64,000 bases of DNA, from NCBI RefSeq assembly GCF_004402485.1, contig NZ_SOFG01000017.1:1-64000 (forward strand), in the 5' to 3' direction. This stretch comes from Cryobacterium algoricola. Its GTDB lineage: Bacteria; Actinomycetota; Actinomycetes; Actinomycetales; Microbacteriaceae. The translations under genes were made by a program, and so were the position numbers. The notes below the pieces were generated by a model, which was not told the DNA's origin, did no database searches, and saw only the letters and a list, made by a program, of their open reading frames with translations. Positions 37,891 through 46,355 of the stretch are shown here, one piece after another (position 1 is the first letter of the stretch; each line of letters opens with the position of its first letter).

Positions 37891-39086
37891 GGTGTTCCTG
37901 TCGTCGTCTGGTTCCGCTGTGCGTGGTGCCGGTGCACGGCATCCGCCATCTGGGTCACGGCCTGCTCGAGGATCGGCCGGGGCATGGCGAAGATCAGTCG
38001 GACGTACCCTGCATAACCCTTCCCGCACTGCGCGCCGTCGGTCACCGCAACACCCGCCTCTGTGCGGAAGAAGTCGGCGAGCGACCCCTCGATACCGAGC
38101 CGCCTACAGTCGAGCCAGGCGATGTAGGTCGCCTCGGGGATGCGGTAGCCGACCTCGGGCAGGTGCTCCGCCAGGAGCCGCCCGAGCTCGAGGCGATTGC
38201 CGTCGAGGTAGCCGGTGACCTCGGTGAGCCACTCCCGACCGTGCCGATAGGCTGCCGCCGCAGCGATGACCCCCGGTGTCGAGGCGCCATGGAGCACCGC
38301 GAAACCGAAGATCTGGTAGAGCTCCTCGTCGGCGGGGTTGGACGTGATGAGCTGCGCGGCCTTGAGCCCGGGGATGTTCCAGGCCTTCGAGGCTGAGGTC
38401 GCGGTGATCGTGTGCCGGGCGGTCACAGTCGAAAGGGACGCGTACGCCACGTGCGGCGTGGACCCGTAGCGGAGCGGCGAATGGATCTCGTCGGCGAAGA
38501 CCCGGCCGTTGTGCCGGTCGACGATCACCGCGATGGCCTCGAGCTCCTCTCGGGAGATCGCGGTCCCGGTCGGGTTGTGCGGGTTGCACAGGATGAGGGT
38601 GCGCGCGCCGGCGTGGAAGGCCGCTTCGATCGCGACGAGGTCGTGCGTCCAGCGCCCGGCGGACTCGATGCCGGGCACCTCGAAGACCTCCCGGCCGAGT
38701 GTCGGGATGAAGGAGAGGAACGGCATGTAGGCGGGCGTCGGGATGATGACGCCGCTCCCGGCCGGGGAGTACTTCGTGATCGCGACCTCGAGGGCGGCCA
38801 TCACGTCGGACACCGGGTGGATGTTCTCCGGGGCGATCTCCCAGCCGCAGTCGGTGCGCAGCCAGTCGGAGGCGGCTTCGGCCATCCGCCGGGTGGTCGC
38901 GGGGGCGAGGTAGCCGAGGTCGCCGTCATCGATCGCCCGGTGCAGGGCTTCGGTGACAGCCGGGGCGGTTCCGAAATCCATCTCGGCGACCCAGGCGCCG
39001 ATGGTGCCGGCGTGCAGGCTCCACTTGCGGCTGTCGGCCCGGCTCAGCTGCTCGCGCGTGATCTCGTCAAAGCGGGAAGTCGTCAT
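37887..39086 (-). CDS. MalY/PatB-type cystathionine beta-lyase (aminotransferase fold)
   Basis: A 399-residue fold-type I PLP enzyme. The internal aldimine lysine is in ATSASKAWNIPGLKAAQ; WVAEMDF, CNPHNPTGTAI and DEIHSPLRY are signature segments of the MalY/PatB C-S lyases. These cleave cystathionine or cysteine conjugates to a thiol, pyruvate and ammonia. Coupled by GTGA to a homocysteine-forming enzyme, it fits methionine/cysteine interconversion. GGAGAG before the ATG lies inside a predicted leader hairpin. Confidence 0.88.
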   Translation of the reverse strand: MTTSRFDEITREQLSRADSRKWSLHAGTIGAWVAEMDFGTAPAVTEALHRAIDDGDLGYLAPATTRRMAEAASDWLRTDCGWEIAPENIHPVSDVMAALEVAITKYSPAGSGVIIPTPAYMPFLSFIPTLGREVFEVPGIESAGRWTHDLVAIEAAFHAGARTLILCNPHNPTGTAISREELEAIAVIVDRHNGRVFADEIHSPLRYGSTPHVAYASLSTVTARHTITATSASKAWNIPGLKAAQLITSNPADEELYQIFGFAVLHGASTPGVIAAAAAYRHGREWLTEVTGYLDGNRLELGRLLAEHLPEVGYRIPEATYIAWLDCRRLGIEGSLADFFRTEAGVAVTDGAQCGKGYAGYVRLIFAMPRPILEQAVTQMADAVHRHHAQRNQTTTGTP

Positions 39087-39094
39087 CAGAATCT

Positions 39095-39164
39095 CTCCGG
39101 TGGATGGCCGGAGGTGCCCCTGCCTGCCAAGTAGTGCTTGACCTGCACGCTACCAACTGCGTGC
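39095..39164 (-). promoter_or_regulatory. Structured leader of the patB/metY operon
   Basis: On the minus strand, CTCCGG...CCGGAG (39113-39095) forms a stem that contains the GGAG ribosome site of patB. A second stem GCACGC...GCGTGC (39164-39145) lies upstream. SD sequestration suggests translational control. It does not match the SAM riboswitch patterns I know. Confidence 0.35.
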
Positions 39165-39218
39165 GATGCGGGGAGTCTCGGTGCGACACATAACGACTCA
39201 GTGCGAGATCACGGCGAA

Positions 39219-39929
39219 CTAGCGCACGGTCGCGGTGCGGAGCGGCAACCAGATGCCCACCATCGCGATCACGACCAGCACGACGCCGGCGACGGCGAGC
39301 CACCAGAGCGCGAAGTTCGCGATCAGCACGGATGCCGACGGGAGCGCGATGATCAGGCCGACGATGATCAGGATGGCAGCGACGGCCGCGATCACCTGCG
39401 GGCCACGCGCCCCGAACCGCACCCAGGATGCGCCGAAGGCCCCGCCGACGCTCAGCAGGGCGAGCACCGAGAGGAAGACGATCGGGATCAGTTTCGCGAG
39501 GTCGCCGGCCCCGAGAATAGTGATGTCGAAGATGTAGAAGCCGGCGAACCAGTGCCCGGTGGCGAGCTCGAGCAGCGTCAGCACGGCGAACACCACGGTG
39601 AGGTAGGCGGCCTGCAGGATGTTCCATGCCAGGGTCCCCAGCGTGAACGCCCGCCGGGTCGCCCCGAGCGCCAGGGCGAACGGGAACGTGGTCGCGGCGG
39701 AGGCGACGCCCATGCTGACCAGGAACCCGGCAAGCGAGAACAGCATGCCGGTGTTGCTCCGGGACGCGTTGACCCACACCGTTGAGCCGGGCACGCTGCC
39801 ACCCCGCAAGAAGAGCAGTGAGATCAGGATCGAGATCACCACGACGACCGCGACGATGAAGAGCGGCACCAGGAGGGCGACCACGCGCCGGTTCAGGTGC
39901 AGTTTGACGACCGATGTGATGGCGTTCAT
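39219..39929 (-). CDS. ABC transporter permease (YtrC/ABC-2-like membrane protein)
   Basis: A 236-residue integral membrane protein with six hydrophobic segments and no recognised catalytic motif. Its gene overlaps the ATPase gene by 4 bp (ATGA), and a GntR/YtrA-type regulator heads the operon, the standard three-gene arrangement of Ytr-like transporters linked to cell-envelope stress. The substrate is unknown. GNTR control by envelope antibiotics is known for Bacillus YtrA; transfer of that role here is inference. Confidence 0.8.
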   Translation of the reverse strand: MNAITSVVKLHLNRRVVALLVPLFIVAVVVVISILISLLFLRGGSVPGSTVWVNASRSNTGMLFSLAGFLVSMGVASAATTFPFALALGATRRAFTLGTLAWNILQAAYLTVVFAVLTLLELATGHWFAGFYIFDITILGAGDLAKLIPIVFLSVLALLSVGGAFGASWVRFGARGPQVIAAVAAILIIVGLIIALPSASVLIANFALWWLAVAGVVLVVIAMVGIWLPLRTATVR

Positions 39930-40864
39930 GCTGCTGCCGCTTCCTTCTGCTGGGTGGTGCGGGTGGACTGGTGATCGGTGTGCTCCGCCGCGTTTCCGGC
40001 GGTAGCGCCGTATGCCGCGACGAGCTGCTGTAGGGAGGCGGACTCGACCTGCACTCCCGCCCGGCGGGCGTCGGCGAGGAGGGCCTCGTCGGCGATCCCG
40101 GTGACGGTCACCGAGCTGAGAGAGCCGATGGCGCGCGTTTGCAGGACCGTGCGGCCTGCGGTCAGCCGGCCGACGGCATCCGCTGCGCCGCTGATCACGA
40201 CCGCGAGTTCGCGGGCCTCGTCACGGTCGCAATCGACGGCCACCCGACCCGCGTTGAGAATGACAACCCGGTCGAAGAGCGACTCCGACTCGTCGATGAG
40301 GTGCGTCGAGAGCAGGATCGTGCGCGGATGCCGGCCGTAGTCCCGCAGGAGCACGTCGTAGAAGAGGGTGCGCGCTCCGACATCCAGACCGAGGTACGGC
40401 TCGTCGAAGAGGGTGACGGGGGCCCGGGAGGCGAGGCCGAGCACGATCGCGACGGCGGACAGCTGGCCACGGGAGAACTTCTTGATCGGCGTCTTCGCCG
40501 GGATCCGGAAGCCCTCGACGAGCTCGGCGGCGACCTCGGCGCTCCAGTCGGGTGCGAATTCGGGGGCGATCCGCAGCACGTGCTTGAGCTGGTAGTTGTC
40601 GGGGTAGCGCTGGTTGTCCCGGATGAAGCTGATCCGTTGGCCGGTGACCTCGTGCTCGAACGGGGTGTCGCCGAGCACGAGGGCCTCGCCGGAGGACGGC
40701 CGGTCGTGACCGGCGATGATCGACATCACCGTGGTCTTTCCGGCACCGTTGCTGCCGAAGAGCCCGCAGATCGAGCCCTCCGGCACACGGAAACTGACGT
40801 TGTCGAGAGCCGTGGCGTGACCGTAGGTTCGGGTCACGGCACGGATGTCGATGGCTGCGGTCAT
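39926..40864 (-). CDS. ABC transporter ATP-binding protein (YtrB-like)
   Basis: A 312-residue ATPase: Walker A GSNGAGKTT (about 36-44), signature FSRGQLS (a variant of LSGGQ), Walker B VTLFDEPYLGLD and switch histidine in LSTHLIDE. The C-terminal 90 residues form the extra domain of export-type ATPases. The ATG at 40864 is used; the frame extends to 41143 through antisense of the regulator. It pairs with the permease encoded next. A GntR regulator lies 20 bp upstream on the same strand. Confidence 0.9.
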   Translation of the reverse strand: MTAAIDIRAVTRTYGHATALDNVSFRVPEGSICGLFGSNGAGKTTVMSIIAGHDRPSSGEALVLGDTPFEHEVTGQRISFIRDNQRYPDNYQLKHVLRIAPEFAPDWSAEVAAELVEGFRIPAKTPIKKFSRGQLSAVAIVLGLASRAPVTLFDEPYLGLDVGARTLFYDVLLRDYGRHPRTILLSTHLIDESESLFDRVVILNAGRVAVDCDRDEARELAVVISGAADAVGRLTAGRTVLQTRAIGSLSSVTVTGIADEALLADARRAGVQVESASLQQLVAAYGATAGNAAEHTDHQSTRTTQQKEAAAA

Positions 40865-40883
40865 GAGAGAACTTCTTTCTCGA

Positions 40884-41318
40884 TCATCGGGTTGGGGTCT
40901 GGGAGTGGGGCTGATTCTGGGAATGGTTCTGATTCTGGGACTGCGACTGCGACTGCGACTGGGCATCGGTCTCGGCTGCGATAATCCGGGCGAGCTCGTC
41001 GGTCTCGATGCCGAGCACGTGCGCCTCGCGGACGAGGGGCTCGACGAACAGCACGCGGAACGCCGCGTGCCGCTGGGCGCTGAGCATGTCGCGGGCGCCT
41101 TCGGACACGAACATGCCGACCCCCCGTTTCTTGAACAGCACACCCTGCTCGACGAGCACGTTCACGGCCTTGCCCGCCGTCGCCGGATTCATCTGGTAGA
41201 AAATCGCGTACTCGCTCGCCGACGGAACGGCCGTGCCCTCCGGATACGTTCCGGCCACGATGTCGTTGGCGATCTGCGCAGCGAGCTGCTGGAAGATCGG
41301 GCTGCCTTCGGAAAACAC
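40884..41318 (-). CDS. GntR-family regulator, YtrA type
   Basis: A 144-residue one-domain GntR regulator: winged helix (SPIFQQLAAQIANDIVAGTY, recognition region NPATAGKAVNVLVEQGVLFKK) and a short helical tail, as in YtrA. It starts with GTG at 41318. The C-terminus is odd: residues 118-144 are Gln/Ser/Asn repeats (QSQSQSQSQNQN) from an imperfect hexanucleotide repeat at 40905-40965, which could change length by slippage. It heads an operon with an ABC ATPase and permease and has a palindrome over its promoter. Confidence 0.87.
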   Translation of the reverse strand: MFSEGSPIFQQLAAQIANDIVAGTYPEGTAVPSASEYAIFYQMNPATAGKAVNVLVEQGVLFKKRGVGMFVSEGARDMLSAQRHAAFRVLFVEPLVREAHVLGIETDELARIIAAETDAQSQSQSQSQNQNHSQNQPHSQTPTR

Positions 41319-41334
41319 CTGTACCCCTTTGGTC

Positions 41335-41350
41335 CATTACTACACTAATG
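41335..41350. promoter_or_regulatory. GntR/YtrA operator
   Basis: CATTA-CTACAC-TAATG is a perfect inverted repeat 17 bp upstream of the regulator start, in an AT-rich stretch likely to be its promoter. Autorepression is the usual mode for YtrA regulators. Confidence 0.55.
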
Positions 41351-41393
41351 AACCTATGGACCCGAGCCGGCCCTGTCAAGCCCGGCGGGACAT

Positions 41394-41430
41394 CCGCCTC
41401 CCCCGTCTTCAGGGGTGAGCACGGAGGCGG
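41394..41430. other. Nested hairpin between divergent regulators
   Basis: ccgcctcc (41394-41401) pairs with ggaggcgg (41423-41430), with cccc/gggg pairing inside. It lies in the 210-bp gap between the GntR and TetR genes. The role is unknown; it may insulate the two promoters. Confidence 0.35.
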
Positions 41431-41528
41431 TGACCACGCCTCGGGTCGCCCGACTGAAGACGCAATACGAAAAACTCTCACGCACACGGTTTTGCGATGG
41501 ACGGTGGGTTTCAGACTAGAGTCGCCGC

Positions 41529-42137
41529 ATGACTATGACGGGGAAGTCGCGTGGGTCCTATGCCAAAACAGCTGGGCGACGGCGGGAGATCCTGGAGGCG
41601 AGCATCGAGGTTTTCGCCAACCACGGGTTCCGGAATGGATCGCTGCGTGAGATCGCCGAGCGGGTGGGAATGAGCCAGGCCGGCCTGCTGCACCACTTCT
41701 CGAACAAGAACGAGTTGCTCGCGGGCGTGCTCGAGCTGCGTGACGAACGCTCCGTGGCGCTCGTCCCCCTCGACGAAACGCCCGGCATCGAGACGATTCG
41801 CGGCATGGTGCGCGCCGCGGAATACAACGCCGAATTCGCCCCGGGGCTTGTCGAACTGCACTGTGTGCTCTCTGCCGAGGCGACGGCGCCAGAGCACCCG
41901 GCCCACCAGTACTTCGTCGACAGGTACACCTGGGTGGTTTCCCTGATGTCCGAGGCATTCACCAACGCTCAGGCTGCCGGTCAGCTGCGCGAAGGGGTCG
42001 ACCCGCGGAGCGCCGCCCGGTCGCTCATCGCGCTCAGCGACGGCCTGCAGGTGCAATGGCTACTTGCCCCGGACACCCTCGACATGGCGGAGGAGCTCCG
42101 GAGTTTCCTGCGCCCCCTCTTTACGATCGACTTCTAG
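41529..42137 (+). CDS. TetR-family regulator
   Basis: A 202-residue TetR protein: helix-turn-helix at about 12-55 (TAGRRREILEASIEVFANHG, recognition region GMSQAGLLHHFSNKNELL) and a helical C-terminal domain. No palindromic operator is obvious in front of it. It is divergent from the GntR/ABC operon and convergent with the heme operon, so its target is unclear; it may regulate a distant gene. Confidence 0.85.
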   Translation: MTMTGKSRGSYAKTAGRRREILEASIEVFANHGFRNGSLREIAERVGMSQAGLLHHFSNKNELLAGVLELRDERSVALVPLDETPGIETIRGMVRAAEYNAEFAPGLVELHCVLSAEATAPEHPAHQYFVDRYTWVVSLMSEAFTNAQAAGQLREGVDPRSAARSLIALSDGLQVQWLLAPDTLDMAEELRSFLRPLFTIDF

Positions 42138-42174
42138 CCCGTTCCCCCGGCGCCCTCACCGGCCCGGTGATGTT

Positions 42175-42253
42175 CCGAATTCAGGAGTTGAGCGCGGATT
42201 CAGCCGGGAAAGCGCTTGTTTCGGGCGCGAACCCGCTCAACTCCTGAATTCGG
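42175..42253. repeat. Intergenic inverted-repeat element, member 5
   Basis: Perfect 19-bp arms ccgaattcaggagttgagc (42175-42193) and its complement (42235-42253) around a 41-nt core containing GATTCAGCCGGGAAAGCG and TTTCGGGCGCGAACCCG. It lies between the convergent tetR and hemH genes, where it could terminate both. Confidence 0.85.
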
Positions 42254-42269
42254 CAGGGACGGGGCAGGA

Positions 42270-43376
42270 CTAATGTGCGGGGCGGCCGGCGCCCTTCTCG
42301 CAGCAGCCGCTCGGGCAGCCGGGCAGCACGGGACCGTGCAGGCGCTCGAGGGCGAGGGTCGCGAGGGCGGCGACGAAAGCCGGGTGGATGCCGGGGGTCG
42401 CGACGCGCTCCATCGTCAGTCCGAGGGTGGTTGCGGTGGCCGCGGCCTCGGTGTCGAGGTCCCAGAGCACCTCCATGTGGTCGGAAATGAAGCCGATCGG
42501 CACGATCACGACGGCCTGCGTCCCGTCGGCGGCGAGCGCCCGGAGGGCGTCGTTCACGTCGGGTTCGAGCCACGGCATCGCCGGCGGACCGGACCGCGAC
42601 TGGAACGCGAGCGACCACGCCGGCACCGACTCCCCGTCGGCCGCGGTGCCGCGATCGCCGCGGGAAGCGGCATCGGCGAGGGCGGCCATTACCGCAGCGG
42701 CGACGGCCCGGTGCTGGGCGAGGTAGGCCCCGCCCGCGCCGAAATCGACGCCGCGCGGCCCGCTGCGTGCGGCATCCGCCGTCGGGATCGAGTGCGTGGT
42801 GAAGAGCACGCGGGTGCGCGCGACCGGCAGCCCCCGCACCGCGAGGCGCGCAAGCGCAGCGCGCACGCCCTCGACGAAGGGCACGGTGAAGCCGGGCTCG
42901 TCGAAGTATGGGCGCACCGCGTCGATGCGCATGGTGGCGTCGAGCCCGGTCGTCATCAGGGCCCCCGCGATGTCCTCGCGGTACTGACGGCAGCTCGAGT
43001 ACGAGCTGTACGCGCTCGTCGTGATCGCGAGCAGCCGGGCGTGTCCGGCAGCGGATGCCGCCCGCACCGTGTCCGCGAGAAGGGGCATCCAGTTGCGGTT
43101 GCCCCAGTACACCGGCAGCGGCTCACCGCGGTCGGCCAACTCGGCCTCGAGGGCGGCCCGCAGGGCCCGGTTCTGCCCGTTGACGGGGCTCACTCCCCCG
43201 AAGGCCCGGTAGTGGGTCGCGACGGTCTCGAGCCGTTCCTCGGGGATCCCGCGCCCACGCGTGACGTTGCGGAGGAACGGGATGACGTCGTCCTGGCCCT
43301 CTGGTCCGCCGAAGCCGAGCAGCAGCACGGCGTCGTATGCGCGGTCAGGCTGGGTCTCCTCCCCGGGCTCGCTCAT
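42270..43376 (-). CDS. hemH: Ferrochelatase (coproporphyrin III ferrochelatase type)
   Basis: Inserts ferrous iron into a porphyrin. Family signatures are LLLGFGGPEG at the start, VYWGNRNW, the active-site histidine in FTTHSIP and IGFISDHMEVLWDLD with the conserved glutamate/aspartate. The 368-residue length is normal. In Gram-positive actinobacteria this enzyme normally works on coproporphyrin III (CpfC), which fits the neighbouring oxidase. The C-terminus carries several cysteines (GCPSGCCEKG), a Cys cluster that could hold the [2Fe-2S] centre known in some actinobacterial ferrochelatases. It is coupled (ATGA) to the radical SAM gene. Confidence 0.92.
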   Translation of the reverse strand: MSEPGEETQPDRAYDAVLLLGFGGPEGQDDVIPFLRNVTRGRGIPEERLETVATHYRAFGGVSPVNGQNRALRAALEAELADRGEPLPVYWGNRNWMPLLADTVRAASAAGHARLLAITTSAYSSYSSCRQYREDIAGALMTTGLDATMRIDAVRPYFDEPGFTVPFVEGVRAALARLAVRGLPVARTRVLFTTHSIPTADAARSGPRGVDFGAGGAYLAQHRAVAAAVMAALADAASRGDRGTAADGESVPAWSLAFQSRSGPPAMPWLEPDVNDALRALAADGTQAVVIVPIGFISDHMEVLWDLDTEAAATATTLGLTMERVATPGIHPAFVAALATLALERLHGPVLPGCPSGCCEKGAGRPAH

Positions 43377-44653
43377 GCCGTCAGGCCGGCCGCAGCATCC
43401 GTCCCCGGCAGGTACGGGCAGGCCGGGTCTTCGCCGAGGGGGTCGCCGCTCGAGGCGAAGGCACGCGCCCGGGAGCCGCCGCAGAGGTCGGCGTATTCGC
43501 AGCTGCCGCAGCGTCCGGTGAATTCGGTCGCGCGGATCTGCTTGAGCAGCGGGTTGTCGCGGTAGATCTCGGCGAGCGGTGTCGTCTCCACATTCCCGAG
43601 GCCGAGCGGCAGGAAGCCGGCCGGATAGACCTCACCGTCGTAGGCGACGAAGACGATGCCCTTGCCGTCGCGGGTCGAGGCCGTCTGCGCGCGGGGTAGT
43701 CCGATCGGCGGGCCCATCAGACTCTCGAGCCGACTGGCCAGCCGTTCGTAGAGCGCGGTTGCCGGTGCCGGGTCTCCCGCGCGGCGCCGGGCGACGACCC
43801 GCCGGAAGAACGGGGCCTCGACCGTGCGGATGATGAAGCCGTGCTGAGAGGCGTCGTAGAGGAAGTGGCAGATCTCCTCGTGCTCCTCGGGGGTCACAGC
43901 CTCCGTCGAGACGCCGCGTCCGACCTGCACGAGGAAGAAGACCTCCCAGATGGCCGCGCCGGCGTTCTGGATCAGGGCAGCGACATCCGCCAGTTCGTCG
44001 ACGTTCGCGCGCATCACCGTGGTGTTCACCTGCACACTGAGTCCGGCGGAGGCGAGGGCGCGGATGGCGTTGACGGTGTCCTCGAAGTGGCCGGGGATGC
44101 CGCGGACGCCCTCGTGGGTCGGTGCGCTCGCCCCGTCGAGGCTGATCGACACGGCCTTGACCCCGCTCGCGACGATCTTCTCGATCATCGCGGCAGTGAG
44201 GGTGGGCGTGACCGAGGGCGAGAGCGCCGTCGGCAGGCCGAGCCCGGTGGCGTATTCGACGAGCTCGAACAGGTCGGGGCGCATCAGGCAGTCGCCACCG
44301 GTGAGCACGAGGATCGGGTACGGCCGGCCGAAGCCGGCGATGTGGTCGATCAGGTCCTTGCCCTGGGCCGTGGTGAGTTCGCCGGGCAGCGCCTGCATCG
44401 TCGCGCTCGCGCGGCAGTGCTTGCAGGCGAGGGCACACGCGCGGGTCGTCTCCCAAAAGACGAGCATCGGGCGCTTCGAGTAGTCCGGCCCGGGGCCGCG
44501 GCGGGCGGCGGGCAGGGTCGGCAGCACGGCGGAGTGACCGAGCACGTGACTGCGGGTCGGGTCGAGCACGTCGACACCGATCGCAGCGGATGCGCCGGCC
44601 CCGGTGGTCTCGACGGCCCCGGTGGTCTGAGTGGTCTGGGTGGCGGTGCTCAT
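43373..44653 (-). CDS. Radical SAM/SPASM protein in the heme operon
   Basis: A 426-residue radical SAM enzyme. C73-x3-C77-x2-C80 (CALACKHC) binds the [4Fe-4S] cluster that cleaves SAM, and GGDCLMRPD is the GGE-like motif. A C-terminal SPASM-type cysteine set (CGSCEYADLCGG, then DPACPYLP) should hold extra clusters. It resembles the AhbC/AhbD/NirJ heme-modifying group. It overlaps its two heme-biosynthesis neighbours by 4 bp each, so a heme-related function is likely. Possible roles are oxygen-independent decarboxylation of a coproheme or another tetrapyrrole step; not proven. Confidence 0.85.
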   Translation of the reverse strand: MSTATQTTQTTGAVETTGAGASAAIGVDVLDPTRSHVLGHSAVLPTLPAARRGPGPDYSKRPMLVFWETTRACALACKHCRASATMQALPGELTTAQGKDLIDHIAGFGRPYPILVLTGGDCLMRPDLFELVEYATGLGLPTALSPSVTPTLTAAMIEKIVASGVKAVSISLDGASAPTHEGVRGIPGHFEDTVNAIRALASAGLSVQVNTTVMRANVDELADVAALIQNAGAAIWEVFFLVQVGRGVSTEAVTPEEHEEICHFLYDASQHGFIIRTVEAPFFRRVVARRRAGDPAPATALYERLASRLESLMGPPIGLPRAQTASTRDGKGIVFVAYDGEVYPAGFLPLGLGNVETTPLAEIYRDNPLLKQIRATEFTGRCGSCEYADLCGGSRARAFASSGDPLGEDPACPYLPGTDAAAGLTA

Positions 44654-46203
44654 GACACGACCTCGCTCGGTGCCTGCGCCGCGGCGATGGTGCCCGCGGC
44701 GCTGCTTGCGGCGATCCGGGTGGCGACGCGTTCGGCGTCGGCGATGCAGCTCGCGAGTCCCACCCCGCGATACGCCGACCCGGTCAGGTGTACCCCGGGC
44801 AGTCCGGCGAGCTCCCGTTCGGCGGTGTCGAGGCGGCCCTGGTGCCCGACGACGTACTGCGGCATCCCGAGCGGCCAGCGCTCGATGTGGTGAGTGGTCG
44901 GTCTCCCGGTCATGCCCAGGGCGTCCACGAGCTCGGCGTGCACCTGCGCGACGAGCGTCTCGTCGTCGAGCCCGGCCCAGCGGGTGTCCCCGGCGCGACC
45001 GACCATGCAGCGGATGAGGACGGTCGCCTCATCGGCCAGGTGCGGCCATTTGTTGCTCGAGACGGTGCAGCCGACCACGAGCTTGCCCTCGACCGGCGGA
45101 ACCAGGAAACCGTTGCCGCCGAGCGGGCGGCCGAGCGCCGAGCGCGGGTAGGCGAGGCAGATCGTGGCGACATCCGTGTAGGGGATCCCGGCGAGCGCGG
45201 CCCCGAGCACGGGGTTCTCGTCCCTGAGCAGGTCGGCGGCGACGAACGCGGGGCCGGCGAGCACCACGGCGTCGGCCTCGACGCTCGTGTCGTCGGAGAG
45301 TCCAACGCGGTAGCCGGCGCCCTCGCGGGCGAGACTCGTCGCGGCCGTGCCGAGGCGGATGTCGTCGCCCGCCGCACGCGCGGCGAGCGCGTCGATGACG
45401 CGACCGAGTCCGCCCTCGACAGTGACGAGCGTAGCCCCGCCGGCCCGGGCGAGCCGGGGCGCTGCACCGGCGGACGCCGCTGCGCGAGACCCGGCCGCGG
45501 CATCCCCCGCGGTGGAGAGAGCCACGGTGGCACCGGTGCCGGCGGAGAGCGCGGCGGCGGCCTTCGCGGCCCCCGCACGGCGCCGGCGGCGGAGCGCGAG
45601 GTTCAGGCTGCGGTTGCCGCGGGCGAGCACTTCGATGTCGGGGGCGGTGCTGTGCGCGCTGAGTTCGTCGGCGCGGCCGGCGTGGATGCCGCCGAGGAGC
45701 GGGTCCACGAGCCGGTCGAAGACCTCACGGCCCATCCGCGGGACCACGATCTCGGCGATGGTGGGGTCGGCCGGCAGTGTGCGCCCGACCGGCAGGGCCA
45801 GGTCGACGAGCACCCGGGCGAAGCCGAGCGGGGTGAGCAGGCGTGACCGAAGCAGCGGCAGGAGGCGGTCGGGGATGCCGAACACGGTTCCGGTGGGCAG
45901 CGTGCGGAGCCGGCCGCGGGACCAGATCCGCGATCCGCCGCTCGCGGGTGCCACGACGAGGTCCGCGAGGCCCAGGTCGGTGAGGAGGTTGACGGCGACG
46001 GGGGCGCGCACCATCAGCGCATCGGGGCCGGCGTCGACCGAGTGCCCGGCGAACTCCTCGGTGACGATCTTTCCGCCGAGGCGGGGCGAGGCTTCGACCA
46101 GGGTGATCAGCACCCCGTCCCCGAGCGACTGGTGCAGATAGTGGGCTGTCGCCAGTCCGCTGATTCCGCCGCCGACGATGACGACCCGGGGTCGAGAGAG
46201 CAC
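44650..46203 (-). CDS. hemY: Coproporphyrinogen/protoporphyrinogen oxidase (HemY/CgoX type)
   Basis: A FAD-dependent oxidase of 517 residues. The dinucleotide loop VVIVGGGISGLATAHYL is at the N-terminus, DAGPDALMVRAP follows the substrate pocket, and the C-terminal GSAYRGVGLASCIADAERVA binds FAD. In actinobacteria this enzyme normally oxidises coproporphyrinogen III. I start at GTG 46203 (GGAAGG upstream); the open frame to 46254 is not family-like. It is the first gene of the heme operon with the radical SAM gene and hemH. An Ala-rich insert at residues about 210-260 is longer than usual. Confidence 0.9.
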   Translation of the reverse strand: MLSRPRVVIVGGGISGLATAHYLHQSLGDGVLITLVEASPRLGGKIVTEEFAGHSVDAGPDALMVRAPVAVNLLTDLGLADLVVAPASGGSRIWSRGRLRTLPTGTVFGIPDRLLPLLRSRLLTPLGFARVLVDLALPVGRTLPADPTIAEIVVPRMGREVFDRLVDPLLGGIHAGRADELSAHSTAPDIEVLARGNRSLNLALRRRRRAGAAKAAAALSAGTGATVALSTAGDAAAGSRAAASAGAAPRLARAGGATLVTVEGGLGRVIDALAARAAGDDIRLGTAATSLAREGAGYRVGLSDDTSVEADAVVLAGPAFVAADLLRDENPVLGAALAGIPYTDVATICLAYPRSALGRPLGGNGFLVPPVEGKLVVGCTVSSNKWPHLADEATVLIRCMVGRAGDTRWAGLDDETLVAQVHAELVDALGMTGRPTTHHIERWPLGMPQYVVGHQGRLDTAERELAGLPGVHLTGSAYRGVGLASCIADAERVATRIAASSAAGTIAAAQAPSEVVS

Positions 46204-46294
46204 GTAAGGTCCTTCCGTTGCCGGTGGACCGGCACAGTCGGAAGGCTGGAGCACACCGTTCCATCGATCCTACGGCTCGGCCGGAAAGGGTTTT

Positions 46295-46310
46295 CCGACA
46301 CTAGTGTCGG
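46295..46310. promoter_or_regulatory. Perfect palindrome upstream of the heme operon
   Basis: CCGACACTAGTGTCGG is a perfect 16-bp palindrome, 92 bp before the hemY start and 46 bp beyond the alsD stop. It may be an operator for a dimeric regulator. The minus-strand side lacks a T-run, so a terminator is less likely. Confidence 0.45.
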
Positions 46311-46355
46311 CGCCCCGTTCCGCCGCGCCCCCGTGACCCCAGACCGCGGCTGCGC

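Noticed and set aside
39087-39218. SAM riboswitch before the sulfur operon
   Set aside because: Conserved core bases of SAM-I/IV are not found; only simple stems are visible.
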